Both the position numbers and the translations under genes were made by a program. A stretch of DNA of 64,000 nt from Medicago truncatula. Its lineage: Eukaryota > Streptophyta > Magnoliopsida > Fabales > Fabaceae. Below are positions 31,901 to 43,086 of the stretch, one piece after another; the first letter of the stretch is position 1; each line of letters starts with the position of its first letter. The stretch covers positions 14,968,001 to 15,032,000 of the forward strand of contig NC_053047.1 of NCBI RefSeq assembly GCF_003473485.1, read 5' to 3'. A model generated the notes under the pieces. The model ran no database searches. It had not been told where the DNA came from and saw only the letters and a program-made list of their open reading frames with translations.

Positions 31901-34095
31901 GTTTTTAGGCCAACGATGAATAATGATATAGTTCAAGACCAATCATTAAAAAAAAAATCAATGTCAAGTGGGAAACAAATATCATTTACCCCTATATGCA
32001 TTATGATAGTGTTTCTTACTGCATTTGAATGGTATAGCCATTAACTCAAATATCTTAGTAGTCAGTATTGAGGTAAAACACATTCCAGCCAACCAAATAG
32101 ACCACAATATCAATTAAGGCCCCGTTTGGATAAACAACTTATATAAATGTTTATGGCATTATGGCTTATAACATTAGAGCTTACTTCATAAGCTCTTATA
32201 CTTGATAAGCTATTTATGTTTGGATATGTACACTAAAAAGTACTTACATAAATTGAAGTGTTTGGATCTGACATTACATAAGCAATTATCGAAATTTTAA
32301 ATATTTTTAATTTAACAAAAAAATCAAAGAATCGAAACACAAAAATGAAAGATAATAGTGTACAGTTTGTTACCAAAAAAAGACAAGTTATGTTTGTTTT
32401 ATTTATTTAGTTTCATTTTGTTACGTAACAAAAAAATAATAATTTTTTTTCTTCAAAAAAAAAAAAAATCTTAGTTCTGTGTGTTATTTTAGTAAGATAA
32501 GTATATAAAAATTTTGTTACTCATGCACCGTCAAAGATAACTAACATTATAATTAAAATATATGTTTGTTTCTAAAAACAAAAAAAAAAAATTAAAATAT
32601 ATGTTTTGAAAAAGTTGATCCAGAGAGAATCGAAGGAGGTTACATAAATTCATAAGCTCCTTGTTAAGCCAGAGGGTAAGCTGAAAATTTAGGCTTATTA
32701 AAATATGGCATAAGCAGCTTATGAAACTATGATAAGCTATTTTTATTTATTTACCCAAACACCTTTAAAAAGGCTTATGGGAGTAGATAAGCCCATATAA
32801 ACTCAACTTAAGCCAATCCAAACGGGGCCTAAGTGGTATAGGGTTCGTATGTTACAAATTAAACTAACAATGATTTTGACATTGAATAAAATTATAATCT
32901 ATTTTGCGTTAGTTGACCAAAATAAAAATCACTATTCTTTAAAATATAATTTAGTATATTTGATTACAAACTCAGTTCAATCTTAACAATTTCTAATTGC
33001 TAACTAAATTGTTTTTTCTCACAAGCTACACTTAACAACTTCTTATTCAAAGTTGTTTTTAGGATTTTTAAATTCTGTTTTATTTTTTTTTTAAGAATTT
33101 TTTTTTATAACGGATACAATACTCTTTTAAATGATAATTAATATTTTTTTAAAAAGGTGGTTTTTTACTTAAAAAAACTGTAACAAATGGACTCCTCTTC
33201 CGACGATTATTATATTGTTGGTATTATTGAAAAATATAAGAATTTATATTATATTTGTTATATCTATTCACTAATTATGAAGCTTACTCTTGGATTTCCT
33301 ATCCTTCTCTCCAGGAAACCCTTCCTCTGCCTTCTCTCTAGAAAACAACAGACTCAATTACCACCTAATTTGGCCACCACCCACATTTGTCACCATGTAG
33401 CACTCTCTCGTGGCGGTGTGATGAGCGGCGTTTTGACCTCCGCGCCACCAAACTTCCATTTCCACCGTTTTGCTGACGGTTGTTTTGGTTTGTTCGAAGT
33501 CCTCTAGACCGGTGCCTTTTGTAACAGCTCATTTTTCACTAGGATTATTTTATTTATTTATTTATTATATGTATTTATGTGTGTTTATATGTGCTTAAAA
33601 AAATTATTTCTTGTGGCGATACACAAACTCGTCAGAGACGAAGATGAGATTCAATTTCTCATCATCGTTAGATATGTGTAGGGTAACTTGTAAGTATCTG
33701 GGAGTCGTGGGATAGAGACGACAAAAAATAAAACTCGTCTCCACCAATCCCATTGTCCTAATTTTATTACTCATAACTTACTCCTTTTCAATAAAATTAA
33801 AAATAGTTTTTTTCTTTGAAACAAAGTTTGATTGTTTTTTTTTATCCTTCCAAAAAAAAAAAGTTCGATGTTTTTTTACACAAATTTTTTTATTTGTTAC
33901 ATGAAAATTTAAATTTCCATAAAACTAAATTGGTTTCCAAATAATAGCGGTTAGATGATAAGATCAGTTGAAGAACCGAAATACTATAAATTGGCAATTG
34001 TTTGTTATGGGAGAGGGATATTTTCCTAAGTAAAGCTTCTATCTAGTATTAATCTTAAAATAAATCCTCTCAAAACAAATCTTAAAATAAGCTTC
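31901..34095. repeat. AGP intergenic blocks between NUPT 1 and gene 4
   Basis: Resumes the downstream block type of gene 1 (31909-32117 and 32830-33200), split by the Harbinger MITE at 32118. A more complex stretch at 33187-33520 gives a 106-codon frame with no recognisable domain. From about 33600 the upstream block of gene 4 begins (also near 46245 and 52555). Confidence 0.55.
32118..32829. mobile_element. Tourist/PIF-Harbinger MITE, 712 bp
   Basis: Ends ggccccgtttgga / tccaaacggggcc with TAA duplication (32115-32117 and 32830-32832). Uninterrupted paralogous sites (caattaagtggta) are present at about 20451 and 41394, proving insertion. The interior is AT-rich with no ORF. Confidence 0.9.
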
Positions 34096-34219
34096 TATAA
34101 ATAATAACCTTCCAACCCTACTATTTTCATTCTTCACAACACAATAATATCAGTGCTTCAAAACTTTATATAGTTAACCCTAATATTCCCATTCTCCTTC
34201 ATCTTTCTATCTTTCTACT
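34096..34219 (+). promoter_or_regulatory. Core promoter and leader of AGP gene 4
   Basis: TATA box tataaata at 34096-34103, 124 bp before the ATG, the longest leader in the array. It has the same ttaaccctaatattcccatt element, then a short tctttcta duplication before the ATG. Confidence 0.65.
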
Positions 34220-34774
34220 ATGGCTTCTTCTCATCACACCGCTGTGTTGATGCTTTTGGTTGCACTGTTGCTGAGTTCCGCCGTTGCTAGATCATCCCCC
34301 AACTCTTCTCCGTTTCCATCACCTGCTATTTCTCCCTCAGCTGACTCACCAGTGGCCTCTCCTTCACCATCTGGTTCTCCCACTGCCTCTCCTGTTGTCG
34401 CTACATCATCGATCTCTACCCCTCCATCGCCTACTATTTCTCCCCCTGCTGCTGCTCCTGCTGTGACTCCATCATCGATCTCTACTCCTCCATCTCAAGG
34501 ACCATCGCCTGCGATTTCTCCCTCCGCTAGCTCAACGGCATCTTCATCTGCTCCCGTACCTGTGAAGAGCAGTCCTTCTCCTTCACCGTCTGCCATCAAC
34601 TCTCCACCATCTCCTCAAGCTTCACCTGCAGCTACTCCTGCTATTACTCCATCGTCGATCTCTATCCCTCCATCTAAAGTACCATCAACGTCCACAAACG
34701 ACGCCGCTTTGAACAGATTTACAGTTGCTGGATCTGCTGCTGTCGTGGTTTTCGCTGCTGCTTTGATGATGTAG
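34220..34774 (+). CDS. Classical arabinogalactan protein, AGP gene 4
   Basis: At 184 residues this is the shortest intact member. Signal peptide MASSHHTAVLMLLVALLLSS. The first part is condensed (SPVASPSPSGSPTASP), having lost the VPVNSAPS module, and its first 22-residue repeat lacks the SQ.P portion. It has STASSSAPVPVKSS and an unusual SIPPSKVPS in the last repeat. C-terminus FTVAGSAAVVVFAAALMM. By module order it groups with gene 7, which also shares its leader sequence. Confidence 0.92.
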   Translation: MASSHHTAVLMLLVALLLSSAVARSSPNSSPFPSPAISPSADSPVASPSPSGSPTASPVVATSSISTPPSPTISPPAAAPAVTPSSISTPPSQGPSPAISPSASSTASSSAPVPVKSSPSPSPSAINSPPSPQASPAATPAITPSSISIPPSKVPSTSTNDAALNRFTVAGSAAVVVFAAALMM

Positions 34775-35680
34775 AGAGTTAGACTGAGTTTTTTTAGGGT
34801 AGAAGCTGAGTTGTATTTTTACTTATTTTGTTTTTTTATCACGAATTTACATGAATATAATTCTGCTATGTGCTTGTAATTATTTTTTATACTATTATTT
34901 GCGTTGTAGATTATTGTTTTGAATTGTACATGATATCCCTTCAACAACAACAAAATTAACTCCATGAACGTTTTTTCGATTATGAATTATTTTTAGTTTT
35001 GTTTGGTAATTTCTTTCACCAGAGATAGTACACTCTCCCTCACAACAAAACCTTAGTGAAAGTGCAAAACAGATGAGATAGCAAACAAAACTATTTGTAT
35101 TCAACATTGTTAATGTTTCAAACAAAACTATTCACTCCTCATGGTTTGTTAATGTTTCGATGTGGGATTTTTTTTTTTTTTTTTTGAAAGGATTTCGATA
35201 TGGGGACAAACATGATGTAAAGCATTAAAAAAATGTGTTCATTCTAAATAGAATCCTTTTCTTTTTTTATTGAATGACCACTAAGGGTCTTTTGATGTAG
35301 CTTTTTCTGATAGCCATGGTATTCTTACGGGATATTAGCATGTTGTGTTTGAACTCTTTAATTAAAGTGGAGAGAGTTTTTTAAGTGTGAGATTTTTAAG
35401 GGTTGAATATATCAATGTTGTAGAGTTCAGAACATATCAACCTTCAACAACAAGAAAAAATAGAAACTCTAGCATCATTGTACAAAAAGAAGATTACTTA
35501 CTTATACACAATAGAGTAATGATGAAAAATATTTTGATTCACTCTTTAATCTTTTATAGAGATTGATTGAACATCCATGATTGTTTGTGGGTGAAAGAGG
35601 GTAAAAAATAGTTTTTTTTCTTTCTTTGAAACAAAGTTTGATTGTTTTTTTATCCCTAAAAAAAAAATTGATTTTGTTGT
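34775..35680. repeat. AGP gene 4 3' flank
   Basis: 3' UTR and shared downstream sequence to about 35160, then less repeated AT-rich DNA, then the start of an upstream block (about 35600-35680) that is cut by plastid DNA. No gene found. Confidence 0.55.
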
Positions 35681-35880
35681 TTTTATGGAGTTGAGCTTAT
35701 TATTCTTTTTTTTTTTTTGAATTGCTTTATTCTTCAGGAGAAAATGCTAGTCACAATATATAGTTCAACAAACTAAGTAAATGAGTCATAAAGATATATA
35801 ATATTTTTTATATAAAAAAAGATATAGATAAAAAAGTAGACAAATAAGACGTATTATTTTATATAGAGTAGTGAGGAATT

Positions 35881-37723
35881 ATGGGACAAAAAATACATCT
35901 GCTTGGTTTCAGACTTGGTACAACTCAAAATCATGATTCTATTTGGTTTGCACAACCAGGAAATTATTCTGAGAATCTAAAAGAAGATAAAATAATACGA
36001 GATTGTCATAAGAATTATATACAAAAAACCTCCTGATGGGATAAAACCGCAAGTGCACGGTCTTACCGAAGTAGTAAAAAGATGAGTATCGTTCCGACAG
36101 GAAGTTATGAATTCAATTAACTTTAAATAATTTTTAGACTGAAGATTTATAAGGTAGAAAGGTTTGGGTTTTTAATTAAAAGCAAATAATAAAAGAAAAG
36201 ATAAAAGTCTTGGGATTATTGGTTCATCTAAATGACAAGTCCTTCACAAAGCAAACTATAAGCTTATAACTTTATGTTAGACCTAATTTCTCAAGACAGT
36301 TTCTCTTTTGTTCCTCTAGCAACCAAGCCTATTTCGCTGACTTGATTACTATTAGATTTTGGTTCCTCTAACAACCAAGCCTATTTCGCTGATTTGATCA
36401 TTATTAGTTCCCTTGAAGATCGAAACTATAAGTCTCAAAGATTTCAAAGACTATTTCGCTGACTTTGAAATCCTTGTCTAAATTCACTTGTTCGAATATC
36501 AAAGCTCCACTTTCGTTTTATGAATTGATATTTGAGATGATGGATAAACAATTATCAAACCCTCCACTTTCGTTTCCACAGTTTGATAATGGTTGATCCA
36601 TGTTAAAGCGGTGAATTTAGATAAGAAATTAGGGTTACATAAGATTAAGGCTTAGAACTTGGTTTGATTAGGATTATGTCATTTAGACTTATCCAACAAT
36701 CCCAAGACAAAGAGAAGTCTACTCACTAATGTTCATCGTAGACGAGGAGAAGAAGAGAGAAAGCATAAAAGTAAATAACAAGAAAGTAAATGAACTTTTA
36801 TTAGAAAGACAATTGTCACATATTGCATTCCAAGAAAAGATGAATATTTGTGATGGCTAGCTACTCTATTTATAGTTTACATCCGACTTAAAATCTAAGC
36901 AATCACTAGAATGTTTCACAAGTAAACTAAAACAGAGTAGCTTAAAATCTAAGCAAAAGCAGCAAAAGTAGTTATGGAGTGTGGCACGGCCGTGCCAAGC
37001 CTAGCACGGGCCGTGCCAAGTTTCTGACTTGAGGGAGATATATTTTTGTCTCTGAATCTTCGTATTTTCATACCAAATCAGCTCCAAAACTCCTTTCTCT
37101 TGCTCCAAGACTCAATCCATCAAATATTCGTTTATGAAATATAACAATATGCAATTGTAGTAAAATAGTTCAAAAAAGGAAATAATATTAATATAAAATA
37201 AACTTAAATCTAATTAAAACTAAACTAAATAACATATTAAAATAGATAATAAATGACTCATCACCTCCGGTGTCGAGGGAATTGGACGAATAGATTAAAA
37301 AAAGAATCGATCTGATTCAAGTCATAATCTATATGGGACTTCCAACGTTATTAATGGAGGGTAAGAATCGAAGAATTACAGACTAATGTGCAAAAAAAAA
37401 ACTTAATTGTGTGACCCGAAAAATTAACATTACAATTACAAGAATTCCAAATGCTTATAGCTGGACAATTAAAGAATAGAATTTCGTTTAGGAAAGCAAT
37501 CAAAAAATCTATTTAATTAGCTGAACAGGCAAGTACAAAAGGAGTTCAAGTACAAATTGCGGGACGTATCGACGGAAAAGAAATTGCACGTGTCGAATGG
37601 ATTAGAGAAGGTAGGGTTCCTCTACAAACCATTCGAGCTAAAATTGATTATTGTTCCTATCCAGTTCGAACTATTTATGGGGTATTAGGAATCAAAGTTT
37701 GGATATTTCTAAACAACGACTAA
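35881..37723 (+). pseudogene. rps3: rps3 plastid pseudogene, split by an LTR-type insertion
   Basis: The first part, 35881-36033, encodes [16 protein letters not shown] and [15 protein letters not shown]. The second, 37264-37723, continues with TSGVEG and includes recognisable [16 protein letters not shown] and [10 protein letters not shown] in changing frames. Several frame changes and stops in the second part exclude function. Plastid S3 is normally about 218 residues. Confidence 0.85.
36034..37263. mobile_element. Solo-LTR-like fossil, 1230 bp
   Basis: Begins TGATG and ends CATCA, flanked by a perfect 5-bp duplication CCTCC (36029-36033 and 37264-37268) inside the rps3 copy. It has no coding region and resembles a single LTR, probably Ty3/gypsy, left after recombination. 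It is younger than the plastid DNA transfer it interrupts; the perfect duplication suggests moderate age. Confidence 0.75.
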
Positions 37724-37861
37724 TTTACTTTTCCTTATTTTTAGCGTTCCTTCTTTTGATAAAAGAAAAAATGACGAATTCTTATTTTCAAAAAAGAAAT
37801 GACAAATTTTATAAGATTGAATAAAAAAATTGATTAATCATTTTATAGTAAAGGAGTTGCT

Positions 37862-39365
37862 ATGCTTAGTGTGTGACTCGTTAGTTTTTTTTAGAGTGGT
37901 TAAATTTCTACAAGAATTTGTAGAATTAATTACTAAAGAATTAATAACCTACTCATCGCTTACCATTATCTGGATATAAAGAACCGCGGAAAATAGAAAA
38001 TCAAAATAAAGATCTATGTGGTGATATAATTTTAGCAACTGAAATAAAAAAGAATCTGATTATTAGTTGTAAAGCAATAAGAATATCCAGATAAATGAAG
38101 TGGTGAAAGAAAGAGAGAAAAAAAGATATCAATGACATAGAATTCTACTATGTAAAGGTCTATGGGTCATTTCATAAAAGGTAGTGTAATAAAGCATCAA
38201 TATTCTAAATTCATCCATATATGGATGAATGTATTCCTAGAATAGACAAATCAAGAGCAGCGAATCAATCAAACTGAGAAGGTTGATTCAACAAAAAAGA
38301 ATAAAATAAATAAGAAAACTTTATGAAAATAAAATCTTATTAATATTAATTAAAGAGGCTCCATTGTAGAATTTAGATCTAACCATAAATCGAAAAGCGA
38401 TGGGAACGATGGAACTTGTGAATACTTAAGATTATATTAAATTTCATAATCTTACTGATTCATTAGATGGGATGGTGGACGGAACTAAGAATTCATTATT
38501 TTTTGAGGAGTTGTGGACTAATCCAACATCACATCTTAAATTTATAATGAAAGAGTAAAATATTCGCCCGCGAAAATGTGGATTTTTTTTTAATTTAGAA
38601 ATTTTTGCCAATATATATGATAATAAAAAAAAAAAAAGACAAATATGGATTCGTTAGAACCTTATATCAAAACAACATTATCTAGTTAGATATGGATAGC
38701 AAAAATGGTCTATAAAAATCCATATTTGGTTTTATATCCAAGCAAGATATACAAATTTCTAATAGATAAAATAAATTCTATGAAATGTCAAAAAATCCCG
38801 CGATTCTATTCTATTTTAAATTTAATTTAATATTGTAATTTATAATTAATTTTTTTTTGGTTAAATATTTTTGAATCGATTTATTCGCGAGGAGCCGTAT
38901 GAGGTGAAAATCTCATGTACGGTTCTGTAATAGAGATGGAATTGAGAAATAACGATCAACTATAACCCCAAAAGAACCAGATTCCGCAAACAACATCGAG
39001 GAAGAATGAAAGGAAAAGCCTATCGAGGTAATACAATTTCCTTCGAAAAATATGTTCTTTAGGCACTTGAGCCCGCTTGGATCACATCTAGACAAATAGA
39101 AGTAGGGCGAAGGGCAATGTCACGAAATGTTCGCCGAGGTGGGAAAATATGGGTATGCATATTTCCAGACAAACCTGTTACAATAAGATCTACCGAAACG
39201 CGTATGGGTTCGGGAAAAGGATCTCCCGAATATTGGGTAGCTGTCGTTAAACCCGACAAAATACTTTATGAAATGGGCGGGGTCCCAGAAAATATAGCTA
39301 GAAAGGCTATTTCAATAGCGGCATCCAAAATGCCTATAAGAACTCAATTCATTCTTTCAGAATAA
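37862..39365 (+). pseudogene. rpl16: rpl16 plastid pseudogene with group II intron
   Basis: Exon 1 is the usual 9-nt ATGCTTAGT (37862-37870). The group II intron starts GTGTGACTCG and ends near 38966, and its domain V hairpin is visible (gagccgtatgaggtgaaaat, about 38891). Exon 2, 38967-39365, encodes [16 protein letters not shown] through [11 protein letters not shown] and stop, full length for L16, but with one in-frame TAG where CAG (Gln) is expected before ALEPAW. Plastid L16 is a 50S protein; this copy is a nuclear relic. Confidence 0.9.
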
Positions 39366-39484
39366 TCATTAGATCGAAATAGGTCTTTAGTATAAAAAAA
39401 TGATAATTTTTTTTTTTTTTTTTTTTTGAACAGAGATTTTTTTTTTTACTTCAACTTTTTGACTGAAAGATAGTAAAAAATGAT

Positions 39485-39805
39485 ATGATTCAACCTCAAA
39501 CCTATTTAAATGTAGCCGATAATAGCGGAGCCCGTGAATTGATCTGTATTCGAATCATAGGAGCTAGTAATCAACGGTATGCTTATATTGGTGACATTGT
39601 TGTTGATGTAATCAAAAAAGCAGTATCAAATTCATCTTTAGAAATATCTGAAGTGATCAGGGTTGTAACTGTACGTACTTGTAAAGAACTAAAACGTAGT
39701 AATGGTATAATAATAAAGTATGATGATAATGCGGTGGTTCTCATTGATAATGAAGGAAATCCAAAAGGAACTAGAATTTTTTCCGCAATAGCCCGAGAAT
39801 TGAGA
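39485..39805 (+). pseudogene. rpl14: rpl14 plastid pseudogene, 3'-truncated
   Basis: Encodes [18 protein letters not shown] through GNPKGTRIF and AIARELR without internal stops, then runs into AGP upstream DNA, replacing the last 15 or so residues (normal length 122). Several conserved positions are changed (for example DVIKKAVSN). Confidence 0.85.
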
Positions 39806-40091
39806 CTTGATTTTTTTTTTTGCACAAAATTTGTTTATTTGTTACATAAAAATTTAAATTTCCTAAAAACTAAATTGGTTTCCATATAATAGTGGTTATA
39901 TGATAAGATCAGTTGAAGAATTGAAATACTATAAATTGGCAATTGTTTATTATTGTTTGTTACGGGAGAGAGATATTTTCTTATGTAAAGCTTCTATCTA
40001 TTAATCTAAAATAAATCCTCACAAAACAAATATCTAAAAAAACCAATAACACAATAATCTTCCAACAAATAAATACGCGTTTAAGCTTATA
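39806..40091. repeat. Promoter-proximal block of AGP gene 5
   Basis: Only about 370 bp of the array's shared upstream block remain between the plastid DNA and the ATG of gene 5. The proximal elements (the stretch beginning gataagatcagttgaag, about 39902, and the TATA region) are kept; everything further upstream is plastid. Confidence 0.75.
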
Positions 40092-40178
40092 TATAAATAA
40101 CCTTCCAACCCTAATATTTTCTTCACTCAAAACTTTCTAGTTAACCCTAATATTCCCATTCTCGTTCATCTTTCTACT
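40092..40178 (+). promoter_or_regulatory. Core promoter and leader of AGP gene 5
   Basis: TATA box tataaata at 40092-40099, 87 bp before the ATG. Compact leader with aaaactttctagttaaccct. Confidence 0.65.
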
Positions 40179-40751
40179 ATGGCTTCTTCTCACTCGGCTG
40201 TGTTGATGCTTTTCGTTGCACTGTTTCTGAGTTCCGCTGTTGCTCGATCACCACCATCATCCCCCCAGTCTTCTCCGTTTCCATCACCTGCTATTTCTCC
40301 CTCCGCTGACTCACCAGTGGCGTCTTCTCCGGTACCTCTGAATAGTGCTCCCTCTCCTTCACCGTCTGCTTTCTCTGGTTCTCCTGCTGTCGCTCCATCC
40401 TGGATCTCTACCCCTCCATCTCAAGGACCATCGCCTACTATTTCTCCTCCTGCTGCTGCTCCTGCTGTGACTCCATGGTCGATCTCTACTCCTCCATCTC
40501 AAGGACCATCGCCTGCGATTTCTCCCATACCTGTGAAGAGCAGTCCTTCTCCTTCACCGTCTGCCATCAACTCTCCATCATCTCCTCCTCAAGCTTTCCC
40601 CGCAGCCACTCCTGCAATTACTCCATCGGCGATCTCTACCCCTCCATCTAAAGCACCATCAACGTCCACAAACGCCGCCGCCGCGTTGAACAGATTTACA
40701 GTTGCCGGATCTACTGCTGTCGTGGTTTTTGTTGCTGCTTTGATGATGTAG
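40179..40751 (+). CDS. Classical arabinogalactan protein, AGP gene 5
   Basis: 190 residues. Signal peptide MASSHSAVLMLFVALFLSS. The Pro-rich part has the PSWISTPPSQGPSPTIS variant shared with gene 1, then PWSISTPPSQGPS. It lacks the ANSTASAPV stretch, passing directly from PAISP to IPVKSSPS. C-terminus FTVAGSTAVVVFVAALMM after NAAAAL. Uniquely in the array, its distal promoter is replaced by plastid DNA 370 bp upstream, so its expression could differ from its sisters. Confidence 0.92.
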   Translation: MASSHSAVLMLFVALFLSSAVARSPPSSPQSSPFPSPAISPSADSPVASSPVPLNSAPSPSPSAFSGSPAVAPSWISTPPSQGPSPTISPPAAAPAVTPWSISTPPSQGPSPAISPIPVKSSPSPSPSAINSPSSPPQAFPAATPAITPSAISTPPSKAPSTSTNAAAALNRFTVAGSTAVVVFVAALMM

Positions 40752-42425
40752 AGAGTTAGGCTTAGTTTTTTTTTTTTTGTATAGACGCTGATGAGTTTTG
40801 TTTTTATTCAAGAAATTTACTTATTCCTGACTCTTGTTATTTTGTTTTTTATCACGAATTTACATGAATCTATTTCTGCTATTTGCTTGCAATTATTTTT
40901 TATACTAATATTTACGTAGTCGATTATTGTTTTGAACTCTACAACAAAACAAATTTATAGAAGAAAAAAAAGTAACTCCATCGATGTTTTTTCGATTATG
41001 ATGGACAAATGAGAGTAATTGAATGGAAACCATAATCAAAAACCGAATAAACACATGGAAAATTATTTTTAGTTTTGTTTGGTGTATACTATTTCTATAG
41101 TCCTTTTTTATTTGGTGCTAGATCAAACATGCTGTTTAAAAAAGGCTCATAATATCCTGCTTATTTGGTTTTTCTTTGTGATGAAATTTAGTATTTTTGC
41201 ATTTAGGGTTTCTCTAAACGATGTGGTTCAAGACCAATTATAAAAAAAATCAATGTCAATTGGGAGCCAAATATCATTTACCCCTATGCATTATGATAGT
41301 GTTAACTTACTGCATATGAATGATATAGCCAAATATTTTAGTAGTCGGCATTGAGGTAAAACACATTGCAGCCAACCAAATAGACCACAATATCAATTAA
41401 GTGGTATAACAATGATTTTGGTATTGAATAATTTAAAGATGATTTTTAGAGATTCTATAAAAAGGTTATAATCTATTTTGCATTTGTTTACCAATATAAA
41501 AATCATTTTTTTTAAAAAAAATTATTTAGTAAGTTTCGATAAAACTATATAAAAGAGATTTTTTTTTATATATATAAATCAGTTCAATCTTAACAACTTC
41601 TAATTGCTAACTAAAAAAATATTTTCTTATAAGTTACACTTAACAGCTTCTCATTCGAAGTTCCTTAAAAAAAAAAAAACTTCTCATTTGAATTTGTTTT
41701 TAGATTTTTTTAAACTTTTGATTTTTTTTTTAAACAATTCTAACAAATGGATCCAATACTCTTATAAGTGATTATTATTATTTTTTTAAAACTGATTTTT
41801 TACTTAAAAAACGGTAACAAATGGGCTCTTAAACTGGCGATTAATAAATATAAGAATTTATATTATATATATTTGTTATATTTTTAGTAAAAGATAAACA
41901 TAGTTTGTTACAATTTGAATTAGAATCATATATAAATTTGCATTTAAATATGTTATATTGTTGGTGTTACTGAAAGATAAGAATTTATATAATATTTTAA
42001 AAAAAAATAGAATTTATATTATATTTTTTATAATGTTGGTGTAAAAAATAACATAGTTTTTTACGATTTGAAAGCCACAAACATATATGTATAACACTGT
42101 ATAAGAGGTGTACACCATTTTGAACTAGATTATTTTCTTCTAGTTTTATCCTTTAAATTATTTTATCATTTCATAATATTAATTAAATAATCAATTTTTT
42201 TTATAAGGCCAAGAGAAAGGTTGGGCATCCGAGAGAGTCTGAAGCATCTCAAATAGGTTGGGACGCTTCAAACACCCCCATCCTCCACCGCCTTTCAAAT
42301 ACGTAAATTTTATTAAAAAAAGGGAAAAAAGTTTACAATGAGGGAGACTAAGCCAATACCCTCTAAAGAAAATTAAATATTTACAGAAAACTAGAAACAT
42401 AAATAGCTAAGGAAATGTGTCGTTC
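40752..42425. repeat. AGP gene 5 3' flank
   Basis: Closely similar to the DNA after gene 1 (19126-21180), so genes 1-2 and genes 5-6 belong to a duplicated two-gene block. About 42190-42420 is unrelated sequence of mixed composition without recognisable content. Confidence 0.7.
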
Positions 42426-42978
42426 AAAAAAATTTAAATAGAACATTGTTCTTTTAATAAAAATACATTTTTATTTTATTACGGGCCTCTATTCACTTGC
42501 AGAGCCGAGCCTCTGAATTTAAAAGAACGGCCCTGCTGTCATCATGAGCATGAGCCACCGCATTCGCTTGTCTCCTAGATAACTCAACCTTGGAGTTTTT
42601 TTTCTTCTTTAAAACAAAAATTTATTGTTTTCATACACAATTTGTTTATTTGTTACATGAAAATTTAAACTTCCATAAAATTAAATTGGATTTCTTATAA
42701 TAGTGGTTCTATGATAAGATCAGTTGAAGATTTGAAATACTTATTGTAAATCGACAATTGTTTGTTAGGGGATAAGTAAAAAAAAAAACCTTTGACAATT
42801 ATTTTTTTTAAGTCAAAAAAGCCTTTGACAATTGCTTAATTTGTTTTTGTCAAAAAAAAAAATTGCTTAATTTGTTATGGGAAAAGCCGGATATTTTCCT
42901 AAGTAATGCTTCTGTTGATCTAAAATAAATACTCTCAAAACAAATCTAAATAATCCAACTGAAAACAGAATTAGCTTC
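42426..42978. repeat. AGP upstream block, unit 6
   Basis: Matches the upstream blocks of genes 1 and 2, including gcagagccgagcctctg at about 42498, with a short internal duplication around 42830-42885 (gcttaatttgtt twice). Confidence 0.8.
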
Positions 42979-43086
42979 TATAAATAGATAACCTTTCAAC
43001 CCTAAAAATTTCTTAATAACAATATCACTGCTACAAAACTTTATATAGTTAACCCTAATTTTCCTATTCTCCTTCATCTTTCTACT
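42979..43086 (+). promoter_or_regulatory. Core promoter and leader of AGP gene 6
   Basis: TATA box tataaata at 42979-42986, 108 bp before the ATG; leader with ctttatatag and ttaaccctaa. Confidence 0.65.

Larger units (their letters stand above)
35690..39805. other. Nuclear plastid DNA (NUPT 2): rps3-rpl16-rpl14 region with nested LTR fossil
   Basis: About 2.9 kb of plastid ribosomal-protein operon in its native order, interrupted by a 1.23-kb LTR-type insertion. The right junction lies inside rpl14 and abuts AGP promoter sequence (cacaaaatttgtttatttg, 39821 on). The left junction lies within about 35680-35880 and is less certain. rps3 starts with no rpl22 recognisable upstream, as expected for legumes, which have lost plastid rpl22. 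Confidence 0.85.

Noticed and set aside
33187-33507. 106-codon frame upstream of AGP gene 4
   Set aside because: More complex than its surroundings but without recognisable domain, leader or conservation in sister units; kept only as part of the intergenic description.
39485-39889. rpl14 as a functional gene
   Set aside because: The frame is open, but it lies in transferred plastid DNA, lacks its C-terminus and runs into AGP promoter sequence.
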